A program made the position numbers and the translations under genes. The notes below the pieces were generated by a model, which saw only the letters and a program-made list of their open reading frames with translations, had not been told where the DNA came from and did no database searches. A stretch of DNA of 64,000 nucleotides from assembly GCA_017642335.1 (NCBI GenBank), contig JAGCPF010000035.1, forward strand, positions 1-64,000, in the 5' to 3' direction. This DNA is from Fibrobacter sp. GTDB lineage: Bacteria; Fibrobacterota; Fibrobacteria; Fibrobacterales; Fibrobacteraceae. Of this stretch, positions 29,897 through 38,580 are shown one piece after another (the first letter of the stretch is position 1; every line of letters begins with the position of its first letter).

Positions 29897-31111
29897 ATGG
29901 GTGTTTTTGCTCAGCATGGATTTAGATGTGGTGATAAAATTCGCAATGCGTTTTCTTGTGGTTGTTTAGATGGGGTTGTGTTTAGCCCCAAGGATGTAAA
30001 ACTAACTTCGTTGAAAGAAAAAATAAACGATATAAAAAATGTAACTGACACTGAAAATATTCTTTTTGATCCCCAATTTTATGCAGCAATATTGGCTAAT
30101 GAACCGAATGCAAAATTGGGAAGTTTGCCAATTGATTATGCCGATATTTTTTCAGTTAAAAATTTGGTTAATCTTTCAAGAGATAGATATGTGGAAGATG
30201 AAATTAACAAAAGTGGTTTATTCCAAAAAAATGAATTGGGACTATCAAAATACATTCTCCCAAACGTCTGTATTCAAGAAGACTTTAACTCTCTGTCCGC
30301 TGTAATTGCTAGAAATTTTATAGAAATCGGAGATGAAATTGCAAGATCAAAAAATGTATCTTCTAGTGTTTATCATTCCTTGGTGATAGAAGGAAATTGT
30401 TTTAGAAAGACGGATAATCTTTTAAAATTTATTAACGGTTTAACTCAGAATGAGTTGATGGCTAAGGGATTTTACATACTTGTAGAATCCTCCAAAACTG
30501 ACGGAAGATGTCCTTGGTGTGATAAGGATGTTTTAGCGAATCAGTTATATCTTGCTTATGTTTTATCGCAAAACGGCTATGAAACAATTTTTGGATATTC
30601 TTTCTTATCTTCGCCATATTTGTGGGCTGTTGGGGCAAATTCCTGTGCTTTTGGCTGGTTTGATACACTTCGTTTTTTATCCTTAAGAGATAAATTCATT
30701 GATTCAGGAAAAAAAGGTGGAAGAAATGCATCTCGTAAATATTTTGCAGGTAAGATATGGCGCCCTGTTGAAATCTCAGTCCTTGAGACGGGAAAAGATT
30801 TTATTCTTAATGGTTTGTCTATAGATAATCTTTTTTTAGATCGTAAAAATCCGCCATCAGAATCCGATGAAATTCTTCAATATTGGGAAACTTTACGGTT
30901 AGAGGAGGCTGCAATAAAGAAATATGAATATACAGAGGATAGATTGGAATATATAAAAGAACGCTTGCGTGAAATGGAATCATTCGTAAATGATAAAACA
31001 AATGTATTACATTCTCTCCCTATAGGCGGTAAATTGAAATCGGAAATAAACCAATGTAAGCAAGCACTAAAGACTTTCACAGATTTGTCTGAAATTCCGT
31101 TTTCTTTTTAG
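29897..31111 (+). CDS. Hypothetical 404-aa protein coupled to the kinase
   Basis: A cytosolic-looking protein starting MGVFAQHGFRCGDKIRNAF. I do not recognise its family. Strand-like hydrophobic blocks ending in short motifs (DGVVFSP, ILFDPQFY, YILPNV, FYILVESS, ETIFGYSFLSS, LWAVGANSCAFGWFDTLRFL) are spaced as in a TIM barrel, reminiscent of tRNA-guanine transglycosylase-like folds; this is inference only. A CPWC motif is at about residue 196. The last ~90 residues form charged helices. GAGG precedes the ATG. Its 3' end overlaps the convergent gene (31067-31585) by 45 nt. It may be the kinase's substrate or effector. Confidence 0.75.
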   Translation: MGVFAQHGFRCGDKIRNAFSCGCLDGVVFSPKDVKLTSLKEKINDIKNVTDTENILFDPQFYAAILANEPNAKLGSLPIDYADIFSVKNLVNLSRDRYVEDEINKSGLFQKNELGLSKYILPNVCIQEDFNSLSAVIARNFIEIGDEIARSKNVSSSVYHSLVIEGNCFRKTDNLLKFINGLTQNELMAKGFYILVESSKTDGRCPWCDKDVLANQLYLAYVLSQNGYETIFGYSFLSSPYLWAVGANSCAFGWFDTLRFLSLRDKFIDSGKKGGRNASRKYFAGKIWRPVEISVLETGKDFILNGLSIDNLFLDRKNPPSESDEILQYWETLRLEEAAIKKYEYTEDRLEYIKERLREMESFVNDKTNVLHSLPIGGKLKSEINQCKQALKTFTDLSEIPFSF

Positions 31112-31585
31112 AACGCAAATAGCTTTTTCATAAAGATTCGCATTAAGAGGTTTTTGACGTTTAGGAGATAAAAAAAGTTTTATCTCCTTTTTTTGTGTAT
31201 CAAAACCATATATTCCTACATTCATTCTTTTTAAAGATGGCTCCTGCAGGATAATTCTCTCTGCAATACTAATAGGCAAAACTAGGTATGACCGAGATGC
31301 GTAATTTTTATATCTAAGAGCTTGTTCTAATCCTGTTTTCCAACTAGTCATCTTAAATTCAAAAGCGTCAATTTGTTTTTTTGAATTGACCCATATGTAA
31401 TCGGCAATACCGCAATTCGTTAATTCGAATTGACTTCCCCCAACTCCAAGTTCCTTTTTTGTTTCTATCCATTTGCGTAAGAATGCATTTTGAAAAAGGA
31501 TTTCTGTACGCTTATAGCGTACAGACTCTGGCAGGTTTTGCCGAGGATTGGTCGACTCGAATTTTAGCAAGTTTATTGGTTTCAT
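31067..31585 (-). CDS. Putative PD-(D/E)XK nuclease-like protein, third gene of the ATPase operon
   Basis: A 172-residue protein. The segment IADYIWVNSKKQIDAFEFKM (residues about 56-76) followed by TGLEQALRYKNYA matches the D...ExK core plus the downstream QAL-Y helix of restriction-endonuclease-fold proteins. The ATG at 31585 lies 6 nt after the stop of the preceding gene; a TTG one codon earlier is possible. It is AT-rich. Function is unknown; a nuclease or DNA-binding role is inferred. Confidence 0.72.
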   Translation of the reverse strand: MKPINLLKFESTNPRQNLPESVRYKRTEILFQNAFLRKWIETKKELGVGGSQFELTNCGIADYIWVNSKKQIDAFEFKMTSWKTGLEQALRYKNYASRSYLVLPISIAERIILQEPSLKRMNVGIYGFDTQKKEIKLFLSPKRQKPLNANLYEKAICVLKRKRNFRQICESL

Positions 31586-31591
31586 CAATCG

Positions 31592-32170
31592 TTAGAAAGG
31601 GTATGTTCCGGAATCCAGTTTGTCTGAAAACAATGATTTGAATTCTTCGTTGTTGATAGTATGAACTTTTTTGAAAAATTTTAAATATCGTGAGAATTCA
31701 TTTAATAGGTATGGAGTTCCCGCTAAATGTCCTATGTGATCACTTATTCTTGTTATCGAGGAACTACGCTGATTTTCAAAATCTTGATTTTTTTCTTTGT
31801 TGTAAACCAATATATATATCACTTCATTTTTGTCAAAAGATACTTTAACATCCAGAATATCGTTGAACAGCAACAAACTCTCGGTAATTTTTGAACGAAT
31901 TTGTTCGCGCTTGAGATGAGATGTCACCTTGCCATTTTTGAATTCAATGAACACATATTTTTCATTGTCATGCGACGGTATTAGCAGAGCGTCATTGGAT
32001 CGAAAAATTTCATCGTCGGAATCTCCAAAAAATTCACTTTTCACTTTGTCAAAATCTATGGCGGGAAACAAGCTCTCTGATAGGAACTCGTTGTGTTCTG
32101 AATCATGGGATGTTGCTTTCAATGTTGAACAATGTCGCTGAAAAATGGGAACTTCACATACATTAGCCAT
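31592..32170 (-). CDS. Putative nuclease-fold protein, second gene of the ATPase operon
   Basis: A 192-residue protein. The segment SNDALLIPSHDNEKYVFIEFKNGKV has a candidate D...E-x-K catalytic arrangement, followed by an Arg/Lys-rich helix (HLKREQIRSKITESLLLF). Its start codon overlaps the ATPase stop by 8 nt (ATGGCTAA), so the two are translationally coupled. I do not recognise a named family. The likely role is the effector partner of the ATPase, as in other ATPase-nuclease defence pairs; this is inference. Confidence 0.72.
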   Translation of the reverse strand: MANVCEVPIFQRHCSTLKATSHDSEHNEFLSESLFPAIDFDKVKSEFFGDSDDEIFRSNDALLIPSHDNEKYVFIEFKNGKVTSHLKREQIRSKITESLLLFNDILDVKVSFDKNEVIYILVYNKEKNQDFENQRSSSITRISDHIGHLAGTPYLLNEFSRYLKFFKKVHTINNEEFKSLFSDKLDSGTYPF

Positions 32171-33428
32171 GAATATCTATCTCTCGTACATGTTCATTGT
32201 TATCAATTAACGCGGCTCTTTCGTTTTCCATATTTTGAAGAGGAGAGAACAATAACGAATATATTGATTCAAGATTGTCTGACACCTCATCAAATGTTCC
32301 ATTATTACTATTCGACAAATAAAAATTACAGTTATCCCTTATGCCATATTTTTGTTCATAAATATCTATTGCTTCTATAAAATAGGGACTGTGTGAATTT
32401 ATTAAAATGTGCATTCCGAATTCAATTTGAATCAAGACGATAACTTCTGCAAATATTTTTTGCCATTCAGGATGAAGATGAACTTCAGGTTCATCTAGAA
32501 TGAGTGTGCCATTCTGCTCAAGTGAACCGTTTTCGAGCAGTCTTTTGATGATGACAAATGTTTTCAATCCTGTAGATAGGTTTTTTATGTTCAGACTTTT
32601 TCCAGTAGTTCGATCTTGGAAGGAAAATTTTGGTCCTTTTTGAACAATGTTTCCATCGCATGCAGAAGAAATTTTTTCAAGAATGCGATTTATTTTTTTA
32701 TTTACAATAAATTTTTGAGCGATTTCATCGTAATTGCTTAATGGTTGATCTTTTAATCTTCTGATGAGTTCCCGTTGATGTTGTACTCCCCAGAAAGGAA
32801 AGTCAAGAAAATCTAAAACGAATGGGTCATCTAGATAAATGGCGCGTGTATTCAGGATTTCCGTATTTTGAATGGAATCAACCTCGTTGTTGACAATAAA
32901 AGCTCTAATGTCTTGTTTTTGAATGGTTAATGTTATTGAACTTGGGGCAGAAACTCTGCTTAGTGTCTGAATTTGTTTGTTAAATTCATTGTCTAATAAA
33001 TCAGACAGGAACCATTCGATGATTTCTTCATTTGGGGTTACCAAAAGGTCGGCTATTTCATTAATTATGTCGTCACTTTTATTTTCTAAAACACTCAGAG
33101 GAATTTTTTCGTTAACAATTCTTTGTATTTCATTTAATGATTGAACATTTCCTTCAACTAAAGCTTTAGCACACTCCAAAACGTTTTCATCTACAGAATC
33201 TTCCCTAGCTGAGATTATTTTGGACGATCGAGAAAATTTTTTTATGATGGAATTCTTTTTTAAGCGATTAATTTTTTCATCGAATTTATATAATGCGTTA
33301 AAAATACAAAAGAGAGATTTCCCTATAGTACTTTTTCCGGTACTATTTAATCCTGCAATAAGGGTAATCTTTTGTATATCAATATCAGCATCGCTGATTT
33401 TTCCGATGTTGTGACATTTGATTTTCAT
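32163..33428 (-). CDS. SMC/OLD-like AAA ATPase, first gene of a three-gene defence-type operon
   Basis: A 421-residue ABC-type (AAA_21/AAA_15-like) ATPase. The P-loop GLNSTGKST has Lys32, the signature-like segment LSTGLKTFVIIKRLL is present, the Walker B motif is TLILDEPEVHLHPEWQ, and INSHSPYFIEA is the switch histidine segment. Similar ATPases drive systems such as Septu, PARIS and RloA/AbiL with different effectors; here the partners look like PD-(D/E)XK proteins. The start at 33428 has AAGGA 8 nt upstream. It is AT-rich, unlike host core genes. Confidence 0.88.
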   Translation of the reverse strand: MKIKCHNIGKISDADIDIQKITLIAGLNSTGKSTIGKSLFCIFNALYKFDEKINRLKKNSIIKKFSRSSKIISAREDSVDENVLECAKALVEGNVQSLNEIQRIVNEKIPLSVLENKSDDIINEIADLLVTPNEEIIEWFLSDLLDNEFNKQIQTLSRVSAPSSITLTIQKQDIRAFIVNNEVDSIQNTEILNTRAIYLDDPFVLDFLDFPFWGVQHQRELIRRLKDQPLSNYDEIAQKFIVNKKINRILEKISSACDGNIVQKGPKFSFQDRTTGKSLNIKNLSTGLKTFVIIKRLLENGSLEQNGTLILDEPEVHLHPEWQKIFAEVIVLIQIEFGMHILINSHSPYFIEAIDIYEQKYGIRDNCNFYLSNSNNGTFDEVSDNLESIYSLLFSPLQNMENERAALIDNNEHVREIDIHG

Positions 33429-33582
33429 TATTAATCCTTTTTTATACCTAAAATATATCAAAACAGATTGCTGAATACATCTTGTATTTCTAAAGTATCT
33501 CAGAAAATAGTACTATAAAAAGCCTGTGTTTTGCTTAATTAATCGAATTTGACCAGCACCTTGAGTTGAGCCCTTTGCCAAG

Positions 33583-33945
33583 GTGTATTGCTTGGTTCTG
33601 GGGCACAAGCCGAAGAACATTGTTGCGAAGGTTCGTGCGATTGTCACGAAAACTCCCCGGATAAAGAACGAACGTGCGATTACGAAGTATCCGTACGAGG
33701 TGATAAAGCCGGCGCCGTTTCAGGCGTTCGATGACAAGGTGGCTGCGGAGTGGTGGCGCAATTACAATCTAGTCAAGCACGCGCGAGCGGAAGAACCGTC
33801 CGACGGCATCCCGAACAGCCAACTGGCGAATTTGAAAAGTGTCCTGTGGGCCCTCGCCGCTCTCTACATCCTCTGCCAGAATCTCTACAAACTCCTCGGC
33901 GAATCCGACCTGCAACTCGAACCGTCAAGGCTGTTTGAATCTTAA
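33583..33945 (+). pseudogene. C-terminal fragment of a larger protein
   Basis: The 120 codons read ...KYPYEVIKPAPFQAFDD-KVAAEWWRNYNLVKHAR, then LANLKSVLWALAALYILCQNLYKLL. The WW-NYN-VKH-R pattern followed by two helices resembles the C-terminal helical part of bacterial HEPN-like or abortive-infection-type proteins, but I cannot name the family. There is no ribosome-binding site, and the first residues do not look like a natural N-terminus. It is GC-rich, unlike the AT-rich genes on its left. Probably a remnant left by rearrangement. Confidence 0.55.
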
Positions 33946-34011
33946 AAAGTGTCGATTTTTGCGTAAAAAGGGCAAATACGCCAGAAAGGGTGTTTTTTTG
34001 GCTGTTACCTC

Positions 34012-34042
34012 TTGCTCAAATATAGCAAATATGCTATATTTG
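34012..34042 (+). promoter_or_regulatory. Promoter with palindromic operator for the toxin-antitoxin pair
   Basis: TTGCTC (34012-34017), 17 nt, then TATATT (34035-34040). A perfect palindrome CAAATATAGCA/TGCTATATTTG (34017-34027 with 34032-34042) covers the -10. The toxin ATG is 6 nt after the TATATT, predicting a leaderless transcript. The antitoxin's helix-turn-helix probably binds this palindrome. Confidence 0.75.
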
Positions 34043-34046
34043 TTTC

Positions 34047-34469
34047 ATGGAGTTCATTTTCTTTCCAGATCCGCAATCTTATGATCCCCAGAGAGGGGAG
34101 TTTAAGGATCAAACCGGAGATGTCGGGAAGGAAATAAAGGATTTGTCGAAACATCACCGTGACCTGTATTTGCGTGTTAAAACATTTTTAGAAGTCCTGC
34201 TAAAAGTTAGTGATTTAACCCCATTTTTGCGAATTGAGCAGATTTATAAATTCCCGAAGGAATATGAGGATCTCTACGAAATGCGAATTCCTAAGCAGGC
34301 GCGCGGTGGCGTTTTCCGAATATATTTTTGTATGTCTTTGCGTAAATTGAACACTCTTATTTTGCTGTGTGCAGAACTAAAGCATAAGACAAAGCCGATG
34401 AAGCTTGAAACGGCAATGCAAAAAATGAAACAGTACAAGGAACTTGTCAAACAGGGAGTCATGTCATGA
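34047..34469 (+). CDS. higB: HigB/RelE-type toxin (Gp49-like)
   Basis: A 140-residue protein of the phage Gp49-like/HigB toxin group, predicted to be a ribosome-dependent mRNA nuclease. The segments RIEQIYKFPKEYEDLYEMRIPKQARGGVFRIYFC and LILLCAELKHKTKPM give the RelE-fold core with basic residues. Its stop overlaps the antitoxin start as ATGA. Toxin-first order is typical of HigBA. The gene symbol is by family resemblance. Confidence 0.82.
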   Translation: MEFIFFPDPQSYDPQRGEFKDQTGDVGKEIKDLSKHHRDLYLRVKTFLEVLLKVSDLTPFLRIEQIYKFPKEYEDLYEMRIPKQARGGVFRIYFCMSLRKLNTLILLCAELKHKTKPMKLETAMQKMKQYKELVKQGVMS

Positions 34470-34957
34470 AAAAAGATCAAGTCTTAGATTACATGGATTC
34501 GCTAGAAAAAGAAGACGAAAAGTTGGCTTCGTTTGTGAAAATGTACGAGGCTCTGTCTTCGTTCTTGACTGATTTCGATTTCATGAAGGATTCTTTGGGG
34601 CTGACGCAGAAGGACATTGCCGATAAAATGGGAACGACGCAAAGTGCGATTTCTCGCATCGCGTCGCTGAAAACGAATCCCTCCTACAAGCAGTTGCTGA
34701 AAATGGCAGAGGCTGTCGGCGGGAATTTGTACATCACTCCAATGAAGGACATGACAGTCCAGGTTCCGTACGATTTGCAGGAAACTGTTCGGAAACTGGC
34801 CGAAGGTGAAGACAAGACGACGAACGAATACCTTGACCGGGTGGTTCGAGATGCAATTGAACTAGAACTAGCCGGTTACTTGAATCGAACACTTGCCTTG
34901 AACAAGGCTTGCGAATCAAAGGTGAAGTACAAGTGCGATCCTAAACCGAAAATTTGA
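34466..34957 (+). CDS. higA: HigA/XRE-type antitoxin with an added C-terminal domain
   Basis: A 163-residue protein with an XRE helix-turn-helix (LGLTQKDIADKMGTTQSAISRIASLKTNPSYKQLLKMAEAVGG, residues about 47-90). Beyond that, a region with VPYDLQETVRKLAEGEDKTTNEYLDRVVRDAIE looks like a ribbon-helix-helix or dimerisation module, making the protein longer than a minimal HigA. It presumably neutralises the toxin and represses the operon through the palindrome at 34017-34042. Confidence 0.83.
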   Translation: MKKDQVLDYMDSLEKEDEKLASFVKMYEALSSFLTDFDFMKDSLGLTQKDIADKMGTTQSAISRIASLKTNPSYKQLLKMAEAVGGNLYITPMKDMTVQVPYDLQETVRKLAEGEDKTTNEYLDRVVRDAIELELAGYLNRTLALNKACESKVKYKCDPKPKI

Positions 34958-35050
34958 AACTCCCCAAGCTATTAGTCTGTTCGCAAGATAGTATTGGCCT
35001 GCATTTAAAAAATGTGTATGGAAACGGCGAATTGGAAAAAGATCGAACTG

Positions 35051-35096
35051 CCGAGGAAATCTCGGTAGCTCAAAAAGAAGGTTCCCATTCCGTAAA
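35051..35096 (+). repeat. Left copy of a ~45-bp repeat flanking the hsdR region
   Basis: It contains CCGAGGAAATCTCGG (5-bp inverted repeat) followed by TAGCTCAAAAAG and a TTCCCATTCCGTAAA segment. A matching copy is at 41068-41110. The gap 34958-35286 otherwise holds no gene I trust: a 63-codon open frame from a TTG lacks a ribosome-binding site and spans this repeat. Confidence 0.7.
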
Positions 35097-35286
35097 GCAC
35101 AATGTCTCTTTTTTACAATCTCGATACGATAACGGGGTTGACTAGTGTATTAAAACCAAGACTTTGGCAAGTTTTTGACCAAGACTTTGGCGAATTTTCG
35201 ACCTATATTTTGGCGAAATAGGCTTTTTGCCCAAAAATCGCCATTTTGCCTATTGCGCAGAAAAATAATGAATTTATTTTTACTGC

Positions 35287-38200
35287 ATGGCGTTCAAGGA
35301 AGCCGACTTAGAGAAAGCGTTTATTGACCTCCTGGTTCAGGAGGGGTGTAAGTATGTGCCCGGCGAGGCGATTGCCCGTGGCGAGGGCGAGGTCTTGATT
35401 GAGCAGGACCTGCGCGACTACTTGCACCGCCGTTACGATTCCGAGGGCATTACCGAGAACGAAATCCGTTCGGTTGTTCTGCAGTTGCGTTCGCTTTCGG
35501 CGAGTGCGCTCTACGAGAGCAACAAGAAGTTCTGCTCCTGGCTTTCGGACGGCTTTATGCTCAAGCGAGAGAATCCGAAGGACAAGGACATTCTCATTGA
35601 GCTTGCAGATTTTAGGCCGCTGGGTGAACAGAGAAAATCGGGTTTCGGTGTCGATGTCGATGAAGAGCCGATGCCGCTGGCGGCCGATGTGGCGGCGAAA
35701 TACTGCGCCGATTGCAATATCGTCAAGATTGTAAACCAGTTTGAAATTGTCGGCTCCGAAAAGCGGATTCCCGATGCAATCCTTTTTGTGAACGGGCTCC
35801 CGCTTGTGGTGTTCGAGTTCAAGAGCGCCGTGCGCGAAGAGGCGACGGTTTTCAATGCGTACGAACAGTTGACGGTGCGTTACCGCCGCGACATTCCGCA
35901 GCTGTTTGTCTATAACGCCTTCTGCGTGATTAGCGACGGCGTGAACAACCGGGCGGGCAGTTTCTTTGCCAAGTACGATTACTTTTATGCGTGGCGACGC
36001 GTGGAATTTGGCGACAAGCGAATTGAGGCCGAGGGCATCGAGAGCCTGTATTCCATGATTCAGGGAATGTTCAATCGCAAACGCCTGTTGGACATTTTCA
36101 AGAACTTCCAGTATTTCCCGGACAGCAGCAAAAAGGAGCAGAAGGTTCTGTGCCGTTATCCGCAATATTATGCGGCGCGTTCTTTGTACGAAAACATTTG
36201 CAAGGCTCGCAAGCCGCATGGCGACGGCAGGGGCGGCACGTATTTTGGTGCGACGGGTTGTGGCAAGAGCTTTACGATGCTTTTCTTGACGCGGTTGCTC
36301 ATGAAGTCGCTGGAATTCAAGACGCCGACGATTGTGCTGATTACCGACCGCACCGATTTGGACGACCAACTTTCGGGATTGTTTACGGCATCCAAGAAGT
36401 ATATCGGCGACGAGCGTGTTGAAAGCGTGGAGAGCCGTGCCGACCTGCGCGAAAAGTTGCAGGGCCGCAAGAGCGGTGGTGTGTTCCTCACGACCATCCA
36501 GAAGTTCAGCGAAGATATCGAACTGCTGACCGACCGAGATAATGTTGTCTGCATTTCGGACGAAGCGCACCGCACGCAGACGAACCTGGACCAGAAAATT
36601 ACCGTGACCGATAAGGGTGTTAAGACGAGTTTCGGCTTTGCGCGTTACTTGCACAATTCCCTGCCCAATGCGACTTACGTGGGCTTTACGGGAACGCCGA
36701 TTGATGCGACGCTCGATGTGTTCGGCCCCGAGGTCGATATTTACACCATGACCGAATCGGTGAAGGACGGCATTACGGTGCCCATCGTTTACGAGGGCCG
36801 CGCCGCCAAGGTGGTGTTGAACAATTCCGTTCTCGAAGAAATTGAAAAGTATTACGAAGAAGCTGCGGAAGCGGGTGCCAACGAATACCAGATTGACCAA
36901 AGCAAGCAAGATGTAGCGCAAATGGGCGTGATTCTCGGTGACCCTGACCGGTTGAAGGCCGTGGCGAGAGATTTCGTGGCGCATTACGAAGCCCGCGTTC
37001 AGGAAAAATCGACGGTTCGCGGCAAGGCGATGTTCGTTTGCTACAGTCGCCAGATTGCGTATGCGCTATACAAGAACATCTTGGAACTGCGCCCGGAATG
37101 GGGCGTGGCGAAAATTTGCGACGATGCAGAATTTGCGGGCGAAGCGACCGAGCTTACCGACAAAGAAAAGCGGGAACTGAAACCGGTTGAAAAAATCAAG
37201 ATGGTCATGACCCGCAGCAAGGACGACGAGAAGGATCTTTACGACTTGCTCGGCGACAAGGATGCCCGCAAGGAACTGGACCGCCTTTTCAAACAGGAAC
37301 GTTCCAACTTCAAGATTGCGATTGTCGTGGATATGTGGCTCACGGGTTTTGACGTTCCGTGCCTCGATGCCATTTACATCGACAAGCCGATTCAGCAACA
37401 TTCCCTGATTCAGACGATTTCTCGCGTGAACAGGACGTTTGCAGGCAAGGACAAGGGAATTGTAGTCGATTACATTGGCATCAAGCGCAAGATGAACCTG
37501 GCACTTAAGCAGTACGGAGCCGGTTCCGAGCAGAATGTAGAAGACATTACCGCAGCGATTACGGAATTCCGCAACCATCTGGATTTGCTTGACAAGTTGA
37601 TGTATAAGTTCGATGCGTCGGCGTATTTCAAGAGTACCGGCGATGGCGCAGAACTGAAAAAGTTGGAATGCCTCAAGCAGGCACAGGAATTCGTGCAAAC
37701 CACGAAGGAAAAGGAAGCCCGCTTTATGGGCCTCGCGAAACGCCTGAAAGCTGCTTACGACATTTGCGTCGGCAACGAGGGAATCACGCAGGCCGAGCGC
37801 GACCGCGCACATTTCTACTTCGCAATTCGCTCCATTTTGCATAAACTCACAAAAGGCAATGCGCCCGATACCGCGCAGATGAACGCCCGCGTCCGCGAGA
37901 TGATTGCATCGGCTCTCCAGAGCGAAGGCGTGGAAGACGTTCTGCAGTTGAGCGATGCCGAAGCCGACCAGGCAAAACAGAACATCTTTGACGACGAATA
38001 CCTGCAGCACATCAACCGCATCAAACTACCAAACACGAAAATCAAACTGTTGCAAATGCTCCTGCAAAAAGCCATCGGACAAATCCGCAAGGTGAACAAA
38101 GTCAAGGGCGTCAACTTCACGCAGAAAATGCAACAACTCGTGGAGCAGTACAACGACCGCACCGAACAGGACATCTTGAAAAGCGAAGTCTACGAAGAAA

Positions 38201-38553
38201 TGGCCGAAACCTTGACCGACATGATTGTCCAAGTCCGCAAGGCCTTCACCGAAGGCGAAGAAAAAGGCCTCAGCTTCGAAGAAACCGCATTCTATGACAT
38301 TCTAAAATCGCTTTGCATCAAGTACCACTTTACCTATCCCGAAGACAAGCTGATTGCGCTCTCGAAACGCGTCAAGATTCTCGTTGACGAACAAGCTGCA
38401 TACCCCGACTGGGACAAGCGCGATGACATTAAATCTGCACTGAAAGTGGACCTGATAATCCTTCTTGATGAATTTGGCTACCCGCCCGTCGAACGCGACG
38501 AAGTCTATGGGGAAATTTTTGAGCAGGCCGAAAATTTTAAGAAGAATTTGTAA
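35287..38553 (+). CDS. hsdR: Type I restriction endonuclease subunit HsdR
   Basis: A 1088-residue motor/nuclease. The N-terminal nuclease domain has IPDAILFVNGLPLVVFEFKS (the D...ExK core). The helicase motor has Walker A GATGCGKS from residue 321, DEAHR from 425, and motif VI-like DMWLTGFDVP. The C-terminal helical domain that joins the methylase follows. The ATG is 6 nt after a TATTTT element with no ribosome-binding site, so a leaderless start is possible. It lies 6.6 kb from hsdS, an unusually split locus. Confidence 0.95.
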   Translation: MAFKEADLEKAFIDLLVQEGCKYVPGEAIARGEGEVLIEQDLRDYLHRRYDSEGITENEIRSVVLQLRSLSASALYESNKKFCSWLSDGFMLKRENPKDKDILIELADFRPLGEQRKSGFGVDVDEEPMPLAADVAAKYCADCNIVKIVNQFEIVGSEKRIPDAILFVNGLPLVVFEFKSAVREEATVFNAYEQLTVRYRRDIPQLFVYNAFCVISDGVNNRAGSFFAKYDYFYAWRRVEFGDKRIEAEGIESLYSMIQGMFNRKRLLDIFKNFQYFPDSSKKEQKVLCRYPQYYAARSLYENICKARKPHGDGRGGTYFGATGCGKSFTMLFLTRLLMKSLEFKTPTIVLITDRTDLDDQLSGLFTASKKYIGDERVESVESRADLREKLQGRKSGGVFLTTIQKFSEDIELLTDRDNVVCISDEAHRTQTNLDQKITVTDKGVKTSFGFARYLHNSLPNATYVGFTGTPIDATLDVFGPEVDIYTMTESVKDGITVPIVYEGRAAKVVLNNSVLEEIEKYYEEAAEAGANEYQIDQSKQDVAQMGVILGDPDRLKAVARDFVAHYEARVQEKSTVRGKAMFVCYSRQIAYALYKNILELRPEWGVAKICDDAEFAGEATELTDKEKRELKPVEKIKMVMTRSKDDEKDLYDLLGDKDARKELDRLFKQERSNFKIAIVVDMWLTGFDVPCLDAIYIDKPIQQHSLIQTISRVNRTFAGKDKGIVVDYIGIKRKMNLALKQYGAGSEQNVEDITAAITEFRNHLDLLDKLMYKFDASAYFKSTGDGAELKKLECLKQAQEFVQTTKEKEARFMGLAKRLKAAYDICVGNEGITQAERDRAHFYFAIRSILHKLTKGNAPDTAQMNARVREMIASALQSEGVEDVLQLSDAEADQAKQNIFDDEYLQHINRIKLPNTKIKLLQMLLQKAIGQIRKVNKVKGVNFTQKMQQLVEQYNDRTEQDILKSEVYEEMAETLTDMIVQVRKAFTEGEEKGLSFEETAFYDILKSLCIKYHFTYPEDKLIALSKRVKILVDEQAAYPDWDKRDDIKSALKVDLIILLDEFGYPPVERDEVYGEIFEQAENFKKNL

Positions 38554-38580
38554 GAGATGTTTAATTTAAAAGGGTGAAAT

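Noticed and set aside
34954..35145. 63-codon open frame after the antitoxin
   Set aside because: It begins at a TTG without ribosome-binding site, has no family resemblance and runs through the repeat shared with 41068-41110.
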